Positions 1 through 8,626 of a DNA stretch of 64,000 nucleotides are shown here, piece after piece. The DNA comes from an uncultured Paracoccaceae bacterium (GTDB taxonomy: Bacteria; Pseudomonadota; Alphaproteobacteria; Rhodobacterales; Rhodobacteraceae): positions 372,001 through 436,000 of the forward strand of contig CAKSTR010000002.1 of the NCBI GenBank assembly GCA_934500835.1, in the 5' to 3' direction. A program made the position numbers and the translations under genes. A model generated the notes under the pieces. The model was not told where the DNA came from, ran no database searches, and saw nothing but the letters and a program-made list of their open reading frames with translations. Numbering within the stretch: the stretch's first letter is position 1; every line of letters begins with the position of its first letter.

Positions 1-1095
1 GCCAAGGGTCTGGCCCCGGCTGACCTTGTCGCCCTTCTTGACCTTCAGCGCATCGATCCCGGCATAGACCGTCAGCAGGTTGTCGGCATGGCGGATCACC
101 ACGATGGTCACCTGATCGGTGTCCTTGGTGACAGCCGCCACTGTGCCGGCCTCGGCCGCCTTGACGGCGGTTCCGGGGGCGGCGGCGATGTCGATGCCCT
201 GGTTCTTCTTCTTGTCATAGGCCCGGATGATCTTGCCCGAGACCGGCATGGCCAGCTTGGTCGCCTTGGATCCGGCGCCCAGATCGGGCGAGGGCGGGGT
301 CCCTTTCGGCTTCTCGGCCGCGGGCTGGGTCTTTTCATCCGGCAGCGGCTTCGAAGCCGAAGGCGGCGTCGGCGTCGGGCTGCCCGATCCCGGAGCGGTG
401 GCGGCAGATACAGGGCTGGGGGCCGCGCCGGTCGCGACCGGGATCATCAGGGTCTGCCCCTCGCGCACGGCCATGTCGGCGCCAAGGCCGTTCCATTCCG
501 CCAGCGCCTTGGCCGAGACGTTGTAGGCCCGCGCGATGGTGAAGGCGGTCTCGCCGCGGGCGACGGTATGGCGGATCGGCTCTTTTCCGCCGCCGGGTGC
601 CTTGGCCGCGGGGGCAGGGCTGCCGGTATTGTCCAGCGCCGTGGTGGCGATCGCGGTGATGTCGACGGGCCGGCTGCCCGGTGCTGCCGTGACGCCGCCC
701 GCAACGGGTTGCGGCGCGGCGGAAACCCGCTTGGGCAACAGAAGCATCTCGCCCTCGCGCAGCGGATCGGTGGCGCGCAGGGCGTTGTTGCGGGCCAGTT
801 CCTCGGGGCCGAGGCCCAGCCGGGCGGCCATCGAGGCGACGGTCTCGCCGCGCCGGGCCTGCGCCAGCTGATAGCCGGGATAGGAAAGAATGCCATTGGC
901 ATCCGGCACCGGCTTCGAGGCGGTGGCCTGACGCGCCTCTTCGGCGGTGCTGCCGGGGCCGCCGCGCAGATCCCAGTCCAGCGTGATCGGATCGTTGGAA
1001 CAGGCGGCCAAAGCCGTCAGGCTGCCACCAAGTGCCAGCGCGGTGAAAATGCGCCGGACAGGGCGCCGCGTGCCGTGGATCGGGGAAATCGTCAT
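1..1095 (-). CDS. LysM/M23 lipoprotein, NlpD-like (3' end outside window)
   Basis: Predicted periplasmic cell-wall lipoprotein. The N-terminus has a basic stretch, a hydrophobic segment and a lipobox LAAC with Cys32. Two LysM domains follow at about residues 73-120 and 175-220, then a Pro/Ala-rich linker, then the start of an M23 peptidase (LytM) domain at about 275, which runs off the left edge. The first M23 metal motif reads NQGIDIA rather than HxGxDIA, so the usual first zinc histidine is absent. E. coli NlpD is similarly degenerate and activates an amidase instead of cutting itself. By analogy this protein may activate an AmiC-type amidase such as the one at 58190-59392; that is inference. 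It lies downstream of surE and pcm on the same strand. Confidence 0.85.
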   Translation of the reverse strand, partial: MTISPIHGTRRPVRRIFTALALGGSLTALAACSNDPITLDWDLRGGPGSTAEEARQATASKPVPDANGILSYPGYQLAQARRGETVASMAARLGLGPEELARNNALRATDPLREGEMLLLPKRVSAAPQPVAGGVTAAPGSRPVDITAIATTALDNTGSPAPAAKAPGGGKEPIRHTVARGETAFTIARAYNVSAKALAEWNGLGADMAVREGQTLMIPVATGAAPSPVSAATAPGSGSPTPTPPSASKPLPDEKTQPAAEKPKGTPPSPDLGAGSKATKLAMPVSGKIIRAYDKKKNQGIDIAAAPGTAVKAAEAGTVAAVTKDTDQVTIVVIRHADNLLTVYAGIDALKVKKGDKVSRGQTLG

Positions 1096-1152
1096 GCTGT
1101 CGCCGCCTCTTGCCGCCATCGTCCGGGTTGATCCCGGATCACGGGGGCAAGA

Positions 1153-1815
1153 CTACTCATTCCCCAGCCCTTCGACCAGAGGGACAAAGCGCACCTGACG
1201 AAGTTCTTCGTATTCGAAGCCTTTTTCGCCACGCGTGACCTTGATCAGATGCTGCACGGCGTCGGATTGTCCGACCGGCACCACCATGATCCCGCCCGGT
1301 TTCAGCTGCGCCATCAGCGGGCCCGGCGGGTCTTCGGCGGCGGCGGTCACGATGATCCGGTCGAAAGGCGCCTGATCGGGCAGACCGAACGACCCGTCCG
1401 CCGTCATCGCCGTGACATTGACCAGTCCCAGGTGGCGGAAGATGTCCTGCGCCTCGTTCACAAGGCGGCGCCAGCGGTCGACGGTATAGACCCGCCGCGC
1501 CAGATGGGCGAGGATCGTCGCCTGATAGCCCGATCCGGTCCCGACCTCGAGCACGGTATCGCGCGGGCCGACCTGCAGCGCCTGGGTCATCAGACCCACG
1601 ACCGAGGGCTGGCTGATGGTCTGGCCGCAGGCGATGGGCAGGGGCATGTCCTCATAGGCGCGGGCAGCGAAGATGCCACGCACGAACAGGCCGCGGTCCA
1701 CCTTCTCCATCGCCGTCAACACGCGCGCCTCGGTCACCCCGCGCGAGCGCAGCGCGAACAGAAAGCGCATCTTGCGCTGTGCCTGCTCTTCGGGGTCGTC
1801 GGGTTCGTCGATCAT
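1153..1815 (-). CDS. pcm: protein-L-isoaspartate O-methyltransferase
   Basis: 220 aa, the normal length for this family. It methylates L-isoaspartyl residues of damaged proteins with SAM. The SAM-binding motif [11 protein letters not shown] is clear, preceded by the conserved ACGQTISQP loop (residues about 62-71). ATG 1815 is preceded by an AAAGGGGGG ribosome site and follows the surE stop by 18 bp, so the two are co-transcribed. The surE-pcm-M23 lipoprotein order is common in proteobacteria. Confidence 0.95.
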   Translation of the reverse strand: MIDEPDDPEEQAQRKMRFLFALRSRGVTEARVLTAMEKVDRGLFVRGIFAARAYEDMPLPIACGQTISQPSVVGLMTQALQVGPRDTVLEVGTGSGYQATILAHLARRVYTVDRWRRLVNEAQDIFRHLGLVNVTAMTADGSFGLPDQAPFDRIIVTAAAEDPPGPLMAQLKPGGIMVVPVGQSDAVQHLIKVTRGEKGFEYEELRQVRFVPLVEGLGNE

Positions 1816-1833
1816 GCGCCCCCCTTTGTCCGG

Positions 1834-2619
1834 TCAGCCCAGCCGTTGCGCCAGATCAGCCAGAAGGTCGTGCGCCGTCAGATCCGCCCGCATCGGCGTG
1901 ACCGAGATATGGCCCTGCAGGTTCACGGCGGCATCGGTGCCGGGCAGGGTGGGGCTGTGCTGCGGCCCGCCCTGGATCCAGAGGAAACGCTTGCCCGAGG
2001 GGGACAGATGCGGCTCGGTCGAGAAGGACGTGTCGCGGCGGAAGCCTTGTGCGGCCACTTTCACGCCCTTGGTCGCCTTCGCGCCGAGGGGCGGGAAGTT
2101 GACGTTGTAGAAGACGCGGTAGTCCTCGCCGGTCCAGATCCCCTTGTCCAGCAGGGCACGCACGACGCCGGCGCCATGGCTGCGGGCGCATTGGAAGGGA
2201 TCGTCCAGCGCCTCGGTCTCGGGGCCCATGAACTGCGACAGGGCAATGGCGGGAATGCCCTGCAATGCCGCCTCCATCGCGCCGCCGATGGTGCCCGAGT
2301 AAAGCACGTTCTCGGCCGCGTTGTTGCCGCGGTTGACGCCGGACAGCACCAGATCGGGCTTGGCGCCGTGGAACACCTCGTAGATCGCGGCCAGGACGCA
2401 ATCGGCCGGGCTGCCTTCGGCGGCAAAGCGGCGCGGGCCGAGTTTCGCAAACAGCATCGGATGGGTGTAGCTGATGCAATGGCCGACGCCCGACTGCTCG
2501 AAGGCGGGGGCCACGGTCCAGACCTCGCCCTGCGGGCCGGCGATTTCGGTGGCGATATGGGTCAGGACGTCAAGGCCGGGGGCGTTGATGCCGTCGTCAT
2601 TGGTGATCAGAATGCGCAT
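1834..2619 (-). CDS. surE: 5'/3'-nucleotidase SurE
   Basis: 261 aa. Metal-dependent nucleoside monophosphatase. The N-terminus [15 protein letters not shown] carries the metal-binding Asp-Asp pair, and LSGVNRGNN is the conserved asparagine motif. The start at 2619 is preceded by a G-rich Shine-Dalgarno region (GGGGGAAG). It is the first gene of the surE-pcm-lipoprotein operon. Confidence 0.96.
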   Translation of the reverse strand: MRILITNDDGINAPGLDVLTHIATEIAGPQGEVWTVAPAFEQSGVGHCISYTHPMLFAKLGPRRFAAEGSPADCVLAAIYEVFHGAKPDLVLSGVNRGNNAAENVLYSGTIGGAMEAALQGIPAIALSQFMGPETEALDDPFQCARSHGAGVVRALLDKGIWTGEDYRVFYNVNFPPLGAKATKGVKVAAQGFRRDTSFSTEPHLSPSGKRFLWIQGGPQHSPTLPGTDAAVNLQGHISVTPMRADLTAHDLLADLAQRLG

Positions 2620-2710
2620 TTGTCTTCCCCCCCCCGGCGGTCCTGCCTTGATTAGACGAGGCCGCGCATCGCTTCAAGCCGTTCCGCCCGGGCCGGGCAA
2701 TGGCTGAGGC

Positions 2711-2731
2711 CTGATTTTCGACGAAAATCAG
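2711..2731. promoter_or_regulatory. perfect 21-bp palindrome between surE and a TetR gene
   Basis: CTGATTTTCG-A-CGAAAATCAG: two perfect 10-bp arms around one base. It lies in the 199-bp gap between the divergent surE (start 2619) and TetR-like (start 2819) genes. It could be an operator for that regulator, or a recurring intergenic hairpin; the sequence cannot decide. Confidence 0.45.
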
Positions 2732-2818
2732 CGCGCGGGGGATGGGGCGTGCATCGCTTCGCATGTTGTTAACCTTGAGGCGGTTAGCCTTGCGCAAGGC
2801 GATGACGAAGAGGGCAGG

Positions 2819-3205
2819 ATGCGGATGCAGCGGCAACTGGGGCGCGAGGACTGGGTTCTGGCCGGGCTGCAGGCGCTGGCCAACGGCGGCGCGGCGGCGT
2901 TCCGGGTGGAGGCGGCCGCGCGGGCGCTTGGCGTGACGAAAGGATCGTTCTACTGGCATTTCCGCGACAGGGCGGCGTGGCGCGACGCCGTCCTGGCCTA
3001 TTGGGAGCATCGGGTGTTTGCCCGGCTGGCCCTTGGCCCGCCAAGGGTGCGGCGGGACGACCCGGACTGGCGCGCCGTCGATGCCGCCTTGCGCGCGCTG
3101 GCGGCTGACGATGTCGCGGTTGCCCGCAGCCTGGCGCGGGTCCTGCGGGAGCGGGCCTTGTCGGGCGACGGTGCCCGCAGTCCGCCATCGCGCCGCGCCG
3201 CCTGA
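2819..3205 (+). CDS. short TetR-family regulator
   Basis: 128 aa. The N-terminal TetR helix-turn-helix is clear (LGVTKGSFYWHFRDRAAWRDAVLAYW, about residues 40-65). TetR proteins are usually 190-220 aa, so the ligand-binding domain is unusually short, ending in an Arg/Ser-rich tail. No in-frame continuation is seen; the stop at 3205 lies 7 bp from the convergent kdsA stop. ATG 2819 has a GAAGAGGGCAGG site upstream. It may be a truncated regulator or a genuinely short family. Confidence 0.75.
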   Translation: MRMQRQLGREDWVLAGLQALANGGAAAFRVEAAARALGVTKGSFYWHFRDRAAWRDAVLAYWEHRVFARLALGPPRVRRDDPDWRAVDAALRALAADDVAVARSLARVLRERALSGDGARSPPSRRAA

Positions 3206-3212
3206 GCTGCGG

Positions 3213-4046
3213 TCAGACCCGCAGCGGATTGGCCTTTGCCAGCCGGTCGAACTGCATCAGGCTGTCGATCAGCGCCGGCATGTTGCGCAGGGGCACCATG
3301 TTCGGCCCGTCCGACGGGGCGCGGTCGGGGTCTTCATGGGTCTCGATGAAGACGCCGGCGATGCCGATGGCGACGGCGCAGCGTGCCATGACCGGCGCAA
3401 ACTCGCGCTGCCCGCCAGATGAGCCGCCAAGCCCGCCGGGCTGTTGCACCGAATGGGTGGCATCCATGATCACCGGCCAGCCGGTTCTGGCCATGGTGGG
3501 CAGGCTGCGCATGTCGGCGACAAGGGTGTTGTAGCCGAAGCTGGCGCCGCGTTCGGTCAGAAGGATGCGGTCATTGCCGGTCGAGGCCACCTTGTCGGCG
3601 ACGTTCGGCATGTCCCAGGGCGCCAGGAACTGGCCCTTCTTGATGTTGACCACCGCCCCCGTCTTCCCGGCGGCCAGCAAAAGATCGGTCTGGCGGCACA
3701 GGAAGGCCGGGATCTGGATCACGTCCACCACGGTCGCGGCCTCGCGCGCCTGCGCCTCGTCATGGATGTCGGTCAGCACCGGCAGGCCTGTTGCCCGCAC
3801 GGATTGCAGCACCTTGAGCCCCGCCTCCATCCCAAGGCCGCGCCGCCCCGACAGGGACGAGCGGTTGGCCTTGTCGTAGCTGGCCTTGAACACAAAGGAC
3901 GCGCCCGCCGCCGCACAGGCCTCGGCCATCCGGCCGGCGATCATCTGGGCGTGGTCCAGGCTTTCCAGCTGGCAGGGCCCGGCGATCACCGTCAGGGGCA
4001 GGTCGTTGCCGCAGGCCAGCGGCCCGATCTTCACCGTTTTCATCAT
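3213..4046 (-). CDS. kdsA: 3-deoxy-8-phosphooctulonate synthase
   Basis: 277 aa, full length. Condenses arabinose-5-phosphate and phosphoenolpyruvate to Kdo-8-phosphate for lipid A core and Kdo-linked capsules. Family motifs are visible: IAGPCQLES near the N-terminus, FKASYDKANR (about 53-62), IQIPAFLCRQTDLL, and DATHSVQQPGG. It starts 8 bp after the capsule-export gene stop on the same strand, so Kdo supply and capsule export appear linked. Confidence 0.96.
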   Translation of the reverse strand: MMKTVKIGPLACGNDLPLTVIAGPCQLESLDHAQMIAGRMAEACAAAGASFVFKASYDKANRSSLSGRRGLGMEAGLKVLQSVRATGLPVLTDIHDEAQAREAATVVDVIQIPAFLCRQTDLLLAAGKTGAVVNIKKGQFLAPWDMPNVADKVASTGNDRILLTERGASFGYNTLVADMRSLPTMARTGWPVIMDATHSVQQPGGLGGSSGGQREFAPVMARCAVAIGIAGVFIETHEDPDRAPSDGPNMVPLRNMPALIDSLMQFDRLAKANPLRV

Positions 4047-4053
4047 TGCCCCC

Positions 4054-5748
4054 TTAGGCGGAAACCTGTTCGCGCAGGATCGAAACCGTCATCGACACCA
4101 TAAGGTAGATCCCGATCAGGATCAGCATGGTGACAAGCGTGTTCTCGAAGGCGCGCGGATAGCTGGGCCGGTCGGGCGCCACCGGATTGACCGAGACGCT
4201 GAGGAAACGCACCTGGCGGTTCGCCTCGATCCGGCTGTTCTCCATCGCCTGCACGGCCTGGGCCAGCAACATCTGCCGGGTCTGTACATCGGCCTGGGCG
4301 ATCAGCAACTCGCCCTGGATGCGGGCCAGAGAGTCGCCGTTCGCCCCGCTTTGCGTCAGTTTGGCGCGCAGGGTGGCGATCTCTTCCTCCAGCGTGGCGA
4401 TGCGGCGCTTCACCGGCTCCATCCTTGCCTGGTTGGGGTTGGAGTTGCCCTCCATCTGCGCCAGGCTGAGACGCTCCTGCGTCAACTGTGTCTCAAGCGC
4501 GCCGATCTGCTGGGTCAGCAGGGTGACTTCGACTTCGGCCGCATAGGTTTCGGTCTGCTCCTGCAACTCGATCACCCGGCGATGGGCTTCCATCACCTCT
4601 TCCTGCGCCTTCTCATAATTGGCCTGCGCGTCCTGCATGGTCTGTTCACGCTTGCGCTTGGACAGGTTGTCGACCTGTTCTTCGGCATATTGGATCAGCT
4701 TTTCCGACCATTCGACCGAGACCGCCGGATCGGGGGCCACCACCTCCATCTTGAGGATGCCCTCGGTCTGGTCATAGGAAATGATCAGCCGTTTCTTGTA
4801 GACGGCGAAGGTATCGTCGAGGTTGGCGTCATCGGGCAGCCGCTGCAGCGGGTCCATATGGTCGCCCTGGAAGGCCTCCTTGAAGCCGACGTCCTGCTCC
4901 AGCCGGATCAGGGCATCGCGCGACATCAGATAGCCCTGCACGATGATGGAATCCTGCATGTTGGCCGCGGGCGTGCCGCTCAGAAGGCCGCCAAAGCCCG
5001 CGGCTGCCGGCGGTTCCGAGGTCTGGATGATGAATTCGGACTTGGTCGAGTAAAGCGGCGTCGCCACCATCGAGAAATACCAGGCCGCGATCAGCGTCGG
5101 CAGGCCGACGAAGACGAACATCCGCGCGCCCAGAAGCGCCAGCTTGCGCTTGCGGCGGCGGGCGATCTGCTCCTGCATCTTCAGGATTTCGGCGGCGTGG
5201 TTGATCTCGGCCCGCTGCTCGGTCGAGGGCAGCTGGATCGGCTTCACCGTCTGCGGCAGCTTGACGCCATCGCCGGGCAGCGGGGCCAGCGCGCGGCCGC
5301 CGGTGGCAACGGGGGGCTGGCCGTCGCCGGTTGCCGTGGGCGGCGGCGGTGCCTCGGACGTCACCAGATCCAGCATCGAGGCGCGCTGGAACGGGTCGAC
5401 CCCGGCCTCGCGCAGCAGGCGGACGGCGTCGAAATCGGAGGTGGCGGGCAGCTTGTGGCGCTGCGCCAGTCTGCGGGCGGTGCGCAACTGGCGGCCGGTC
5501 AGGCCCTCCTTGCGGATCGCCTCAAGCCTGGCATCCCCGGCAGAGGCGGGTTCCGCCGCCGTGGTGACGCTGGTTGCGGCAGCCCCCGGAAAGACCTGAT
5601 CGCCGAAGCCGTCGTCATGGCTGGCGAAGGGCATGTCATCCGGCACGCGCGGCGCGACCACGGCCGCCCGGCGCGGCGGCGGCACCGGAGTCGCGACCGG
5701 CTCGGGGCGGCGGATGTTGAACCGGGCGGCCTTAAGCGGAGTAGTCAT
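4054..5748 (-). CDS. kpsE: capsule polysaccharide export inner-membrane protein (KpsE/BexC/RkpR type)
   Basis: 564 aa from ATG 5748, which overlaps the kpsT end by 17 bp; an upstream in-frame ATG at 5796 lies deeper inside kpsT and is less likely. The N-terminal 190 residues are Pro/Ala-rich and probably cytoplasmic. A membrane segment follows (LGARMFVFVGLPTLIAAWYF), then a periplasmic region with a long Gln/Glu-rich coiled coil (about residues 345-475) and a C-terminal membrane segment near residues 538-558. This is the polysaccharide co-polymerase/export architecture. The long N-terminal extension exceeds E. coli KpsE (about 380 aa) and is typical of alphaproteobacterial relatives. Confidence 0.85.
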   Translation of the reverse strand: MTTPLKAARFNIRRPEPVATPVPPPRRAAVVAPRVPDDMPFASHDDGFGDQVFPGAAATSVTTAAEPASAGDARLEAIRKEGLTGRQLRTARRLAQRHKLPATSDFDAVRLLREAGVDPFQRASMLDLVTSEAPPPPTATGDGQPPVATGGRALAPLPGDGVKLPQTVKPIQLPSTEQRAEINHAAEILKMQEQIARRRKRKLALLGARMFVFVGLPTLIAAWYFSMVATPLYSTKSEFIIQTSEPPAAAGFGGLLSGTPAANMQDSIIVQGYLMSRDALIRLEQDVGFKEAFQGDHMDPLQRLPDDANLDDTFAVYKKRLIISYDQTEGILKMEVVAPDPAVSVEWSEKLIQYAEEQVDNLSKRKREQTMQDAQANYEKAQEEVMEAHRRVIELQEQTETYAAEVEVTLLTQQIGALETQLTQERLSLAQMEGNSNPNQARMEPVKRRIATLEEEIATLRAKLTQSGANGDSLARIQGELLIAQADVQTRQMLLAQAVQAMENSRIEANRQVRFLSVSVNPVAPDRPSYPRAFENTLVTMLILIGIYLMVSMTVSILREQVSA

Positions 5749-6385
5749 AGAGGCGTTTCGCTTCTTCGAGGGTATCGAACATGTAAAGCTGGCCATTCTT
5801 CAGCACGGCCGCCTGACGGCAGAATTTCTCAAGCGTCTGCGCCTGATGCGAGACGATGACGACGGTGGCGTTCTTCAGCCGCTCGCGCAGCAGGCTGCCG
5901 GCCTTGCGGTTGAACTCGACATCCCCGGTCGAGGGCATGCCCTCGTCGATCAGGTAGATGTCGAATTCCAGCGCCAGCATCAGCGCGAAGGTGAAGCGCG
6001 ACTTCATCCCCGAGGAATAGGTGCTGACCGGCATCTCGAAATAGTCGCCAAGGCCGCAAAGCCAGCGGCAGAAGCTTTCGATGTAATCGGGGTCCAGCCC
6101 GTACAGCTTGGCGATATAGCGTGAATTTTCATGGGCCGATTGCTTGCCCGAGATCCCGCCCATGAAACCAAGCGGGAAAGAGACGCGGCTGGTGCGGGTG
6201 ATGGTGCCTTCGTCGGGCTTTTCCAGCCCGGCCATCATCTGGATGATCGTGGTCTTGCCGGTGCCGTTCGGCGCCAGAATGCCAAGCGAACGCCCCAACT
6301 CGACCCGGAAGGAGGCATTGCTGAGGATCACCTTTCTACGGGTGCCCGCCCAGAACGATTTTGAGACATTGCTGAACTCGATCAT
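5732..6385 (-). CDS. kpsT: capsule polysaccharide ABC transporter ATP-binding protein
   Basis: 217 aa. ATPase of a group 2 type capsule exporter. Walker A APNGTGKTTI, signature YSSGMKSRF and Walker B IYLIDEGM are all present, and the short length fits KpsT/Wzt-like ATPases. ATG 6385 is preferred over the TTG three bases upstream. It heads kpsT-kpsE-kdsA. The permease partner KpsM is not adjacent: the next gene upstream is an antiporter. Confidence 0.9.
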   Translation of the reverse strand: MIEFSNVSKSFWAGTRRKVILSNASFRVELGRSLGILAPNGTGKTTIIQMMAGLEKPDEGTITRTSRVSFPLGFMGGISGKQSAHENSRYIAKLYGLDPDYIESFCRWLCGLGDYFEMPVSTYSSGMKSRFTFALMLALEFDIYLIDEGMPSTGDVEFNRKAGSLLRERLKNATVVIVSHQAQTLEKFCRQAAVLKNGQLYMFDTLEEAKRLYDYSA

Positions 6386-6611
6386 CAACGCATCCGCGCG
6401 GTCGGTGACCGCTGTGCCTTTCCTTGCCTCATCTGGCCAGAGCGGAAGGCTCCGCTTCGGCCTGCCGGATCTTCCCTTACGCCCGGTTTGCCGCCCTGTG
6501 CCATCACAAACCCGCCATGACGGACGGTAATCGGGTGCTACATCCCTTTTGAGGCCGCATTATGTCCAGTATGACGAATTGCGACAATGCCCGTGTTTCG
6601 AGGCAGGGGCC

Positions 6612-7853
6612 TCAGGGACGACCGGGCTGGCTGGCGGGCCGGGCGGCGGGTTCGGGCCGTGGCAGCGCCAGCGCCAGCGCGCCGGCCAGGAGCGACAGGG
6701 CAAGGCCAAGCCGCGCCGCCTCCTGCATCGCGCCGCCGGGCAGCGCGGCCGAGACTGCGATGGCGGGAACGGTGAAGCCCATCGACAGGATCAGCACGAT
6801 GCGCAGAAGATCGCGCATCGTGACGCCGGGCGGCAGCCGCAGGCCCGAGACCACGGCCAGCGCCAGCCCGCCCGCCACCATGCCAAGCGGCCGCCCGATC
6901 CACAGGCTGCCAAGGGTGACGAAGGTGGTCGGCGCCCAGGCCTGAAAATCGACCCCGCCCCGGATCAGCCCGAAGAGGAACAGGATCACCAGGACCGGGC
7001 GCACCAGAAGATGCGCCAGCCGGTTCAGGGGATCGTGCAGATAGCCCTCGGCCTCGGCGAAAAGGCCAAAGCTGCGGTCGGCACGGGCGATGGCGGGGAT
7101 CACGGGCAAAAGACCCAGGGCGGCCGGCATCCCCGAGGCCGCGGTGCCGAACCACGACAGCGCGCCCGCCACCACATAGGGCCACAGGTGCTGTCCCGCG
7201 CGCCTTTGCCGCTCGGTCGCGTCGGCGGCGGGGCCGCGGCCGAAAAGGGCCCAGACCCCGAGGCTGGCCGCAGCCGGCAGCACCAGCCAGAACAGCCGCC
7301 ATGAAAGATTGGGGTTGGTCAGGCCAAGAATCAGCAGGGCAAGGATGTCCGTCGCAATCGCCAGCAGCAGCAAAAGATGCAGCGCCGGATGGCCCTGGCC
7401 GAACAACCGCCGCCCGACCAGATAGGCTAGCACCACATCGCTGCCCAAAGGCACGGTCCAGCCCTGGCCGAATCGTGCCTCTTCGGCGGTCTCGATCAGC
7501 GCCTGCAGGATCAGCCACAGAAGGGCGGCGCCGATCATGCCCCCGACCGTCAGCCCCAGCGGGAACAGCGCCCGGCGCCCCGACAGCGCGCCGCGCTCAA
7601 GGATCAGCGCCTCCCACAACTCTTTGCCGACGAAAAAGAAAAATAACGCCATCGCCATGTCGGTCACCACCATGAAGGGGGTGATCGAGACGGTGCCGCG
7701 CCAGATCCAGGCCGGAAGCGCGATCTCGGCCATGTGCCATTCGATGAAATCGTAGTAGCTGGCCGGGCTGAGGTTGACCCAGAGCGTGGCAGTGGCGATG
7801 CCGAGAAGAAGGGCAAGACCGAAGTGGCGTACAAAAGAAGAGATACGGTACAT
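6612..7853 (-). CDS. nhaA: NhaA-family Na+/H+ antiporter, divergent active site
   Basis: 413 aa from ATG 7853; longer in-frame starts run into the upstream region. About 11-12 hydrophobic segments and family motifs (FFFFVGKELWEALI, PLGSDVVLAYLVG, IPAIARADRSF) place it in NhaA. At the ion-binding site E. coli has the paired Asp163-Asp164; here the corresponding stretch reads LLLAIATDILALLI, so the first Asp is Thr. Transport may therefore differ from classical electrogenic exchange; this is inferred. It is divergent from the glycosylase-like gene. Confidence 0.82.
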   Translation of the reverse strand: MYRISSFVRHFGLALLLGIATATLWVNLSPASYYDFIEWHMAEIALPAWIWRGTVSITPFMVVTDMAMALFFFFVGKELWEALILERGALSGRRALFPLGLTVGGMIGAALLWLILQALIETAEEARFGQGWTVPLGSDVVLAYLVGRRLFGQGHPALHLLLLLAIATDILALLILGLTNPNLSWRLFWLVLPAAASLGVWALFGRGPAADATERQRRAGQHLWPYVVAGALSWFGTAASGMPAALGLLPVIPAIARADRSFGLFAEAEGYLHDPLNRLAHLLVRPVLVILFLFGLIRGGVDFQAWAPTTFVTLGSLWIGRPLGMVAGGLALAVVSGLRLPPGVTMRDLLRIVLILSMGFTVPAIAVSAALPGGAMQEAARLGLALSLLAGALALALPRPEPAARPASQPGRP

Positions 7854-7938
7854 TCTTGGGATCGGTCCTCGCTTCGCCCATCGGTAACAAGCCGGGGCAA
7901 GCGCGGCAAGCATCAGGGTGCGGCGACAGGACAGGGTG

Positions 7939-8538
7939 ATGGCGCGGGCAGGGGCTTTGCAGGCGGAGATCGAAGGCTGCCGGTTGTGCGCGGCGCGCTT
8001 CGCGGCCACCGCGACGGCGCACCGGCCACGGCCTGTGGTGTGGTTCCGGCCCTCGGCCCGGCTGCTGGTGGCGGGGCAGGCGCCGGGGGCGCGGGTTCAT
8101 GCCTCGGGCCGGCCGTTCACGGACCCGAGCGGCGACCGGCTGCGCGACTGGATGGGCGTGACGCCGGAAGAGTTCTACGACCTGTCGCGCATCGCCATCG
8201 TGCCGATGGCCTTCTGCTTTCCGGGCTACGATGCCAAGGGGGCGGACCTGCCGCCGCCGCCGCTGTGCGCGGCCACCTGGCGGGCGCGGGTGTTGGGCGC
8301 CTTGCCGCGCGTGCGGCTGGTGCTGGCCGTGGGCGGGGCCGCGCTGCGCTGGCATCTGGGGCCGGGGGCGGTGTCGGATCAGGTGTCGGGCTGGCGGCAG
8401 GCGCTCGGGCGTGGCGTCTTTCCCTTGCCGCATCCCTCATGGCGCAACACCGGCTGGCTGAAGCGCAATCCCTGGTTCGAGGCGGATCTGCTGCCCGAGT
8501 TGCGGGCGCGGGTCCGCAAGGTGCTGGAGACGGAGTGA
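7939..8538 (+). CDS. uracil-DNA glycosylase family protein
   Basis: 199 aa from ATG 7939, preceded by AGGACAGGG; a GTG at 7918 is possible. Motif 1 is GQAPGARVHASGRPFTDPSG and motif 3 is HPSWRNTGW, the two catalytic loops of the family 4/5-like UDG fold. An N-terminal CRLC pair and later cysteines (FCFPG, PLCAATW) could ligate an iron-sulfur cluster as in family 4. Its substrate among damaged bases cannot be told from sequence. Confidence 0.8.
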   Translation: MARAGALQAEIEGCRLCAARFAATATAHRPRPVVWFRPSARLLVAGQAPGARVHASGRPFTDPSGDRLRDWMGVTPEEFYDLSRIAIVPMAFCFPGYDAKGADLPPPPLCAATWRARVLGALPRVRLVLAVGGAALRWHLGPGAVSDQVSGWRQALGRGVFPLPHPSWRNTGWLKRNPWFEADLLPELRARVRKVLETE

Positions 8539-8626
8539 ACCGGACCATCGCGTCGAACTGCGACCGCTTCGACCTTTGATCCTGCGGCCGAGGCAGGCTA
8601 ATGGGAGGCGTGATTTTGGAGGCCGC

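Noticed and set aside
3886..5859. 657-codon plus-strand frame
   Set aside because: Antisense to kpsE and kpsT, with low-complexity His/Arg/Gly content and no family features.
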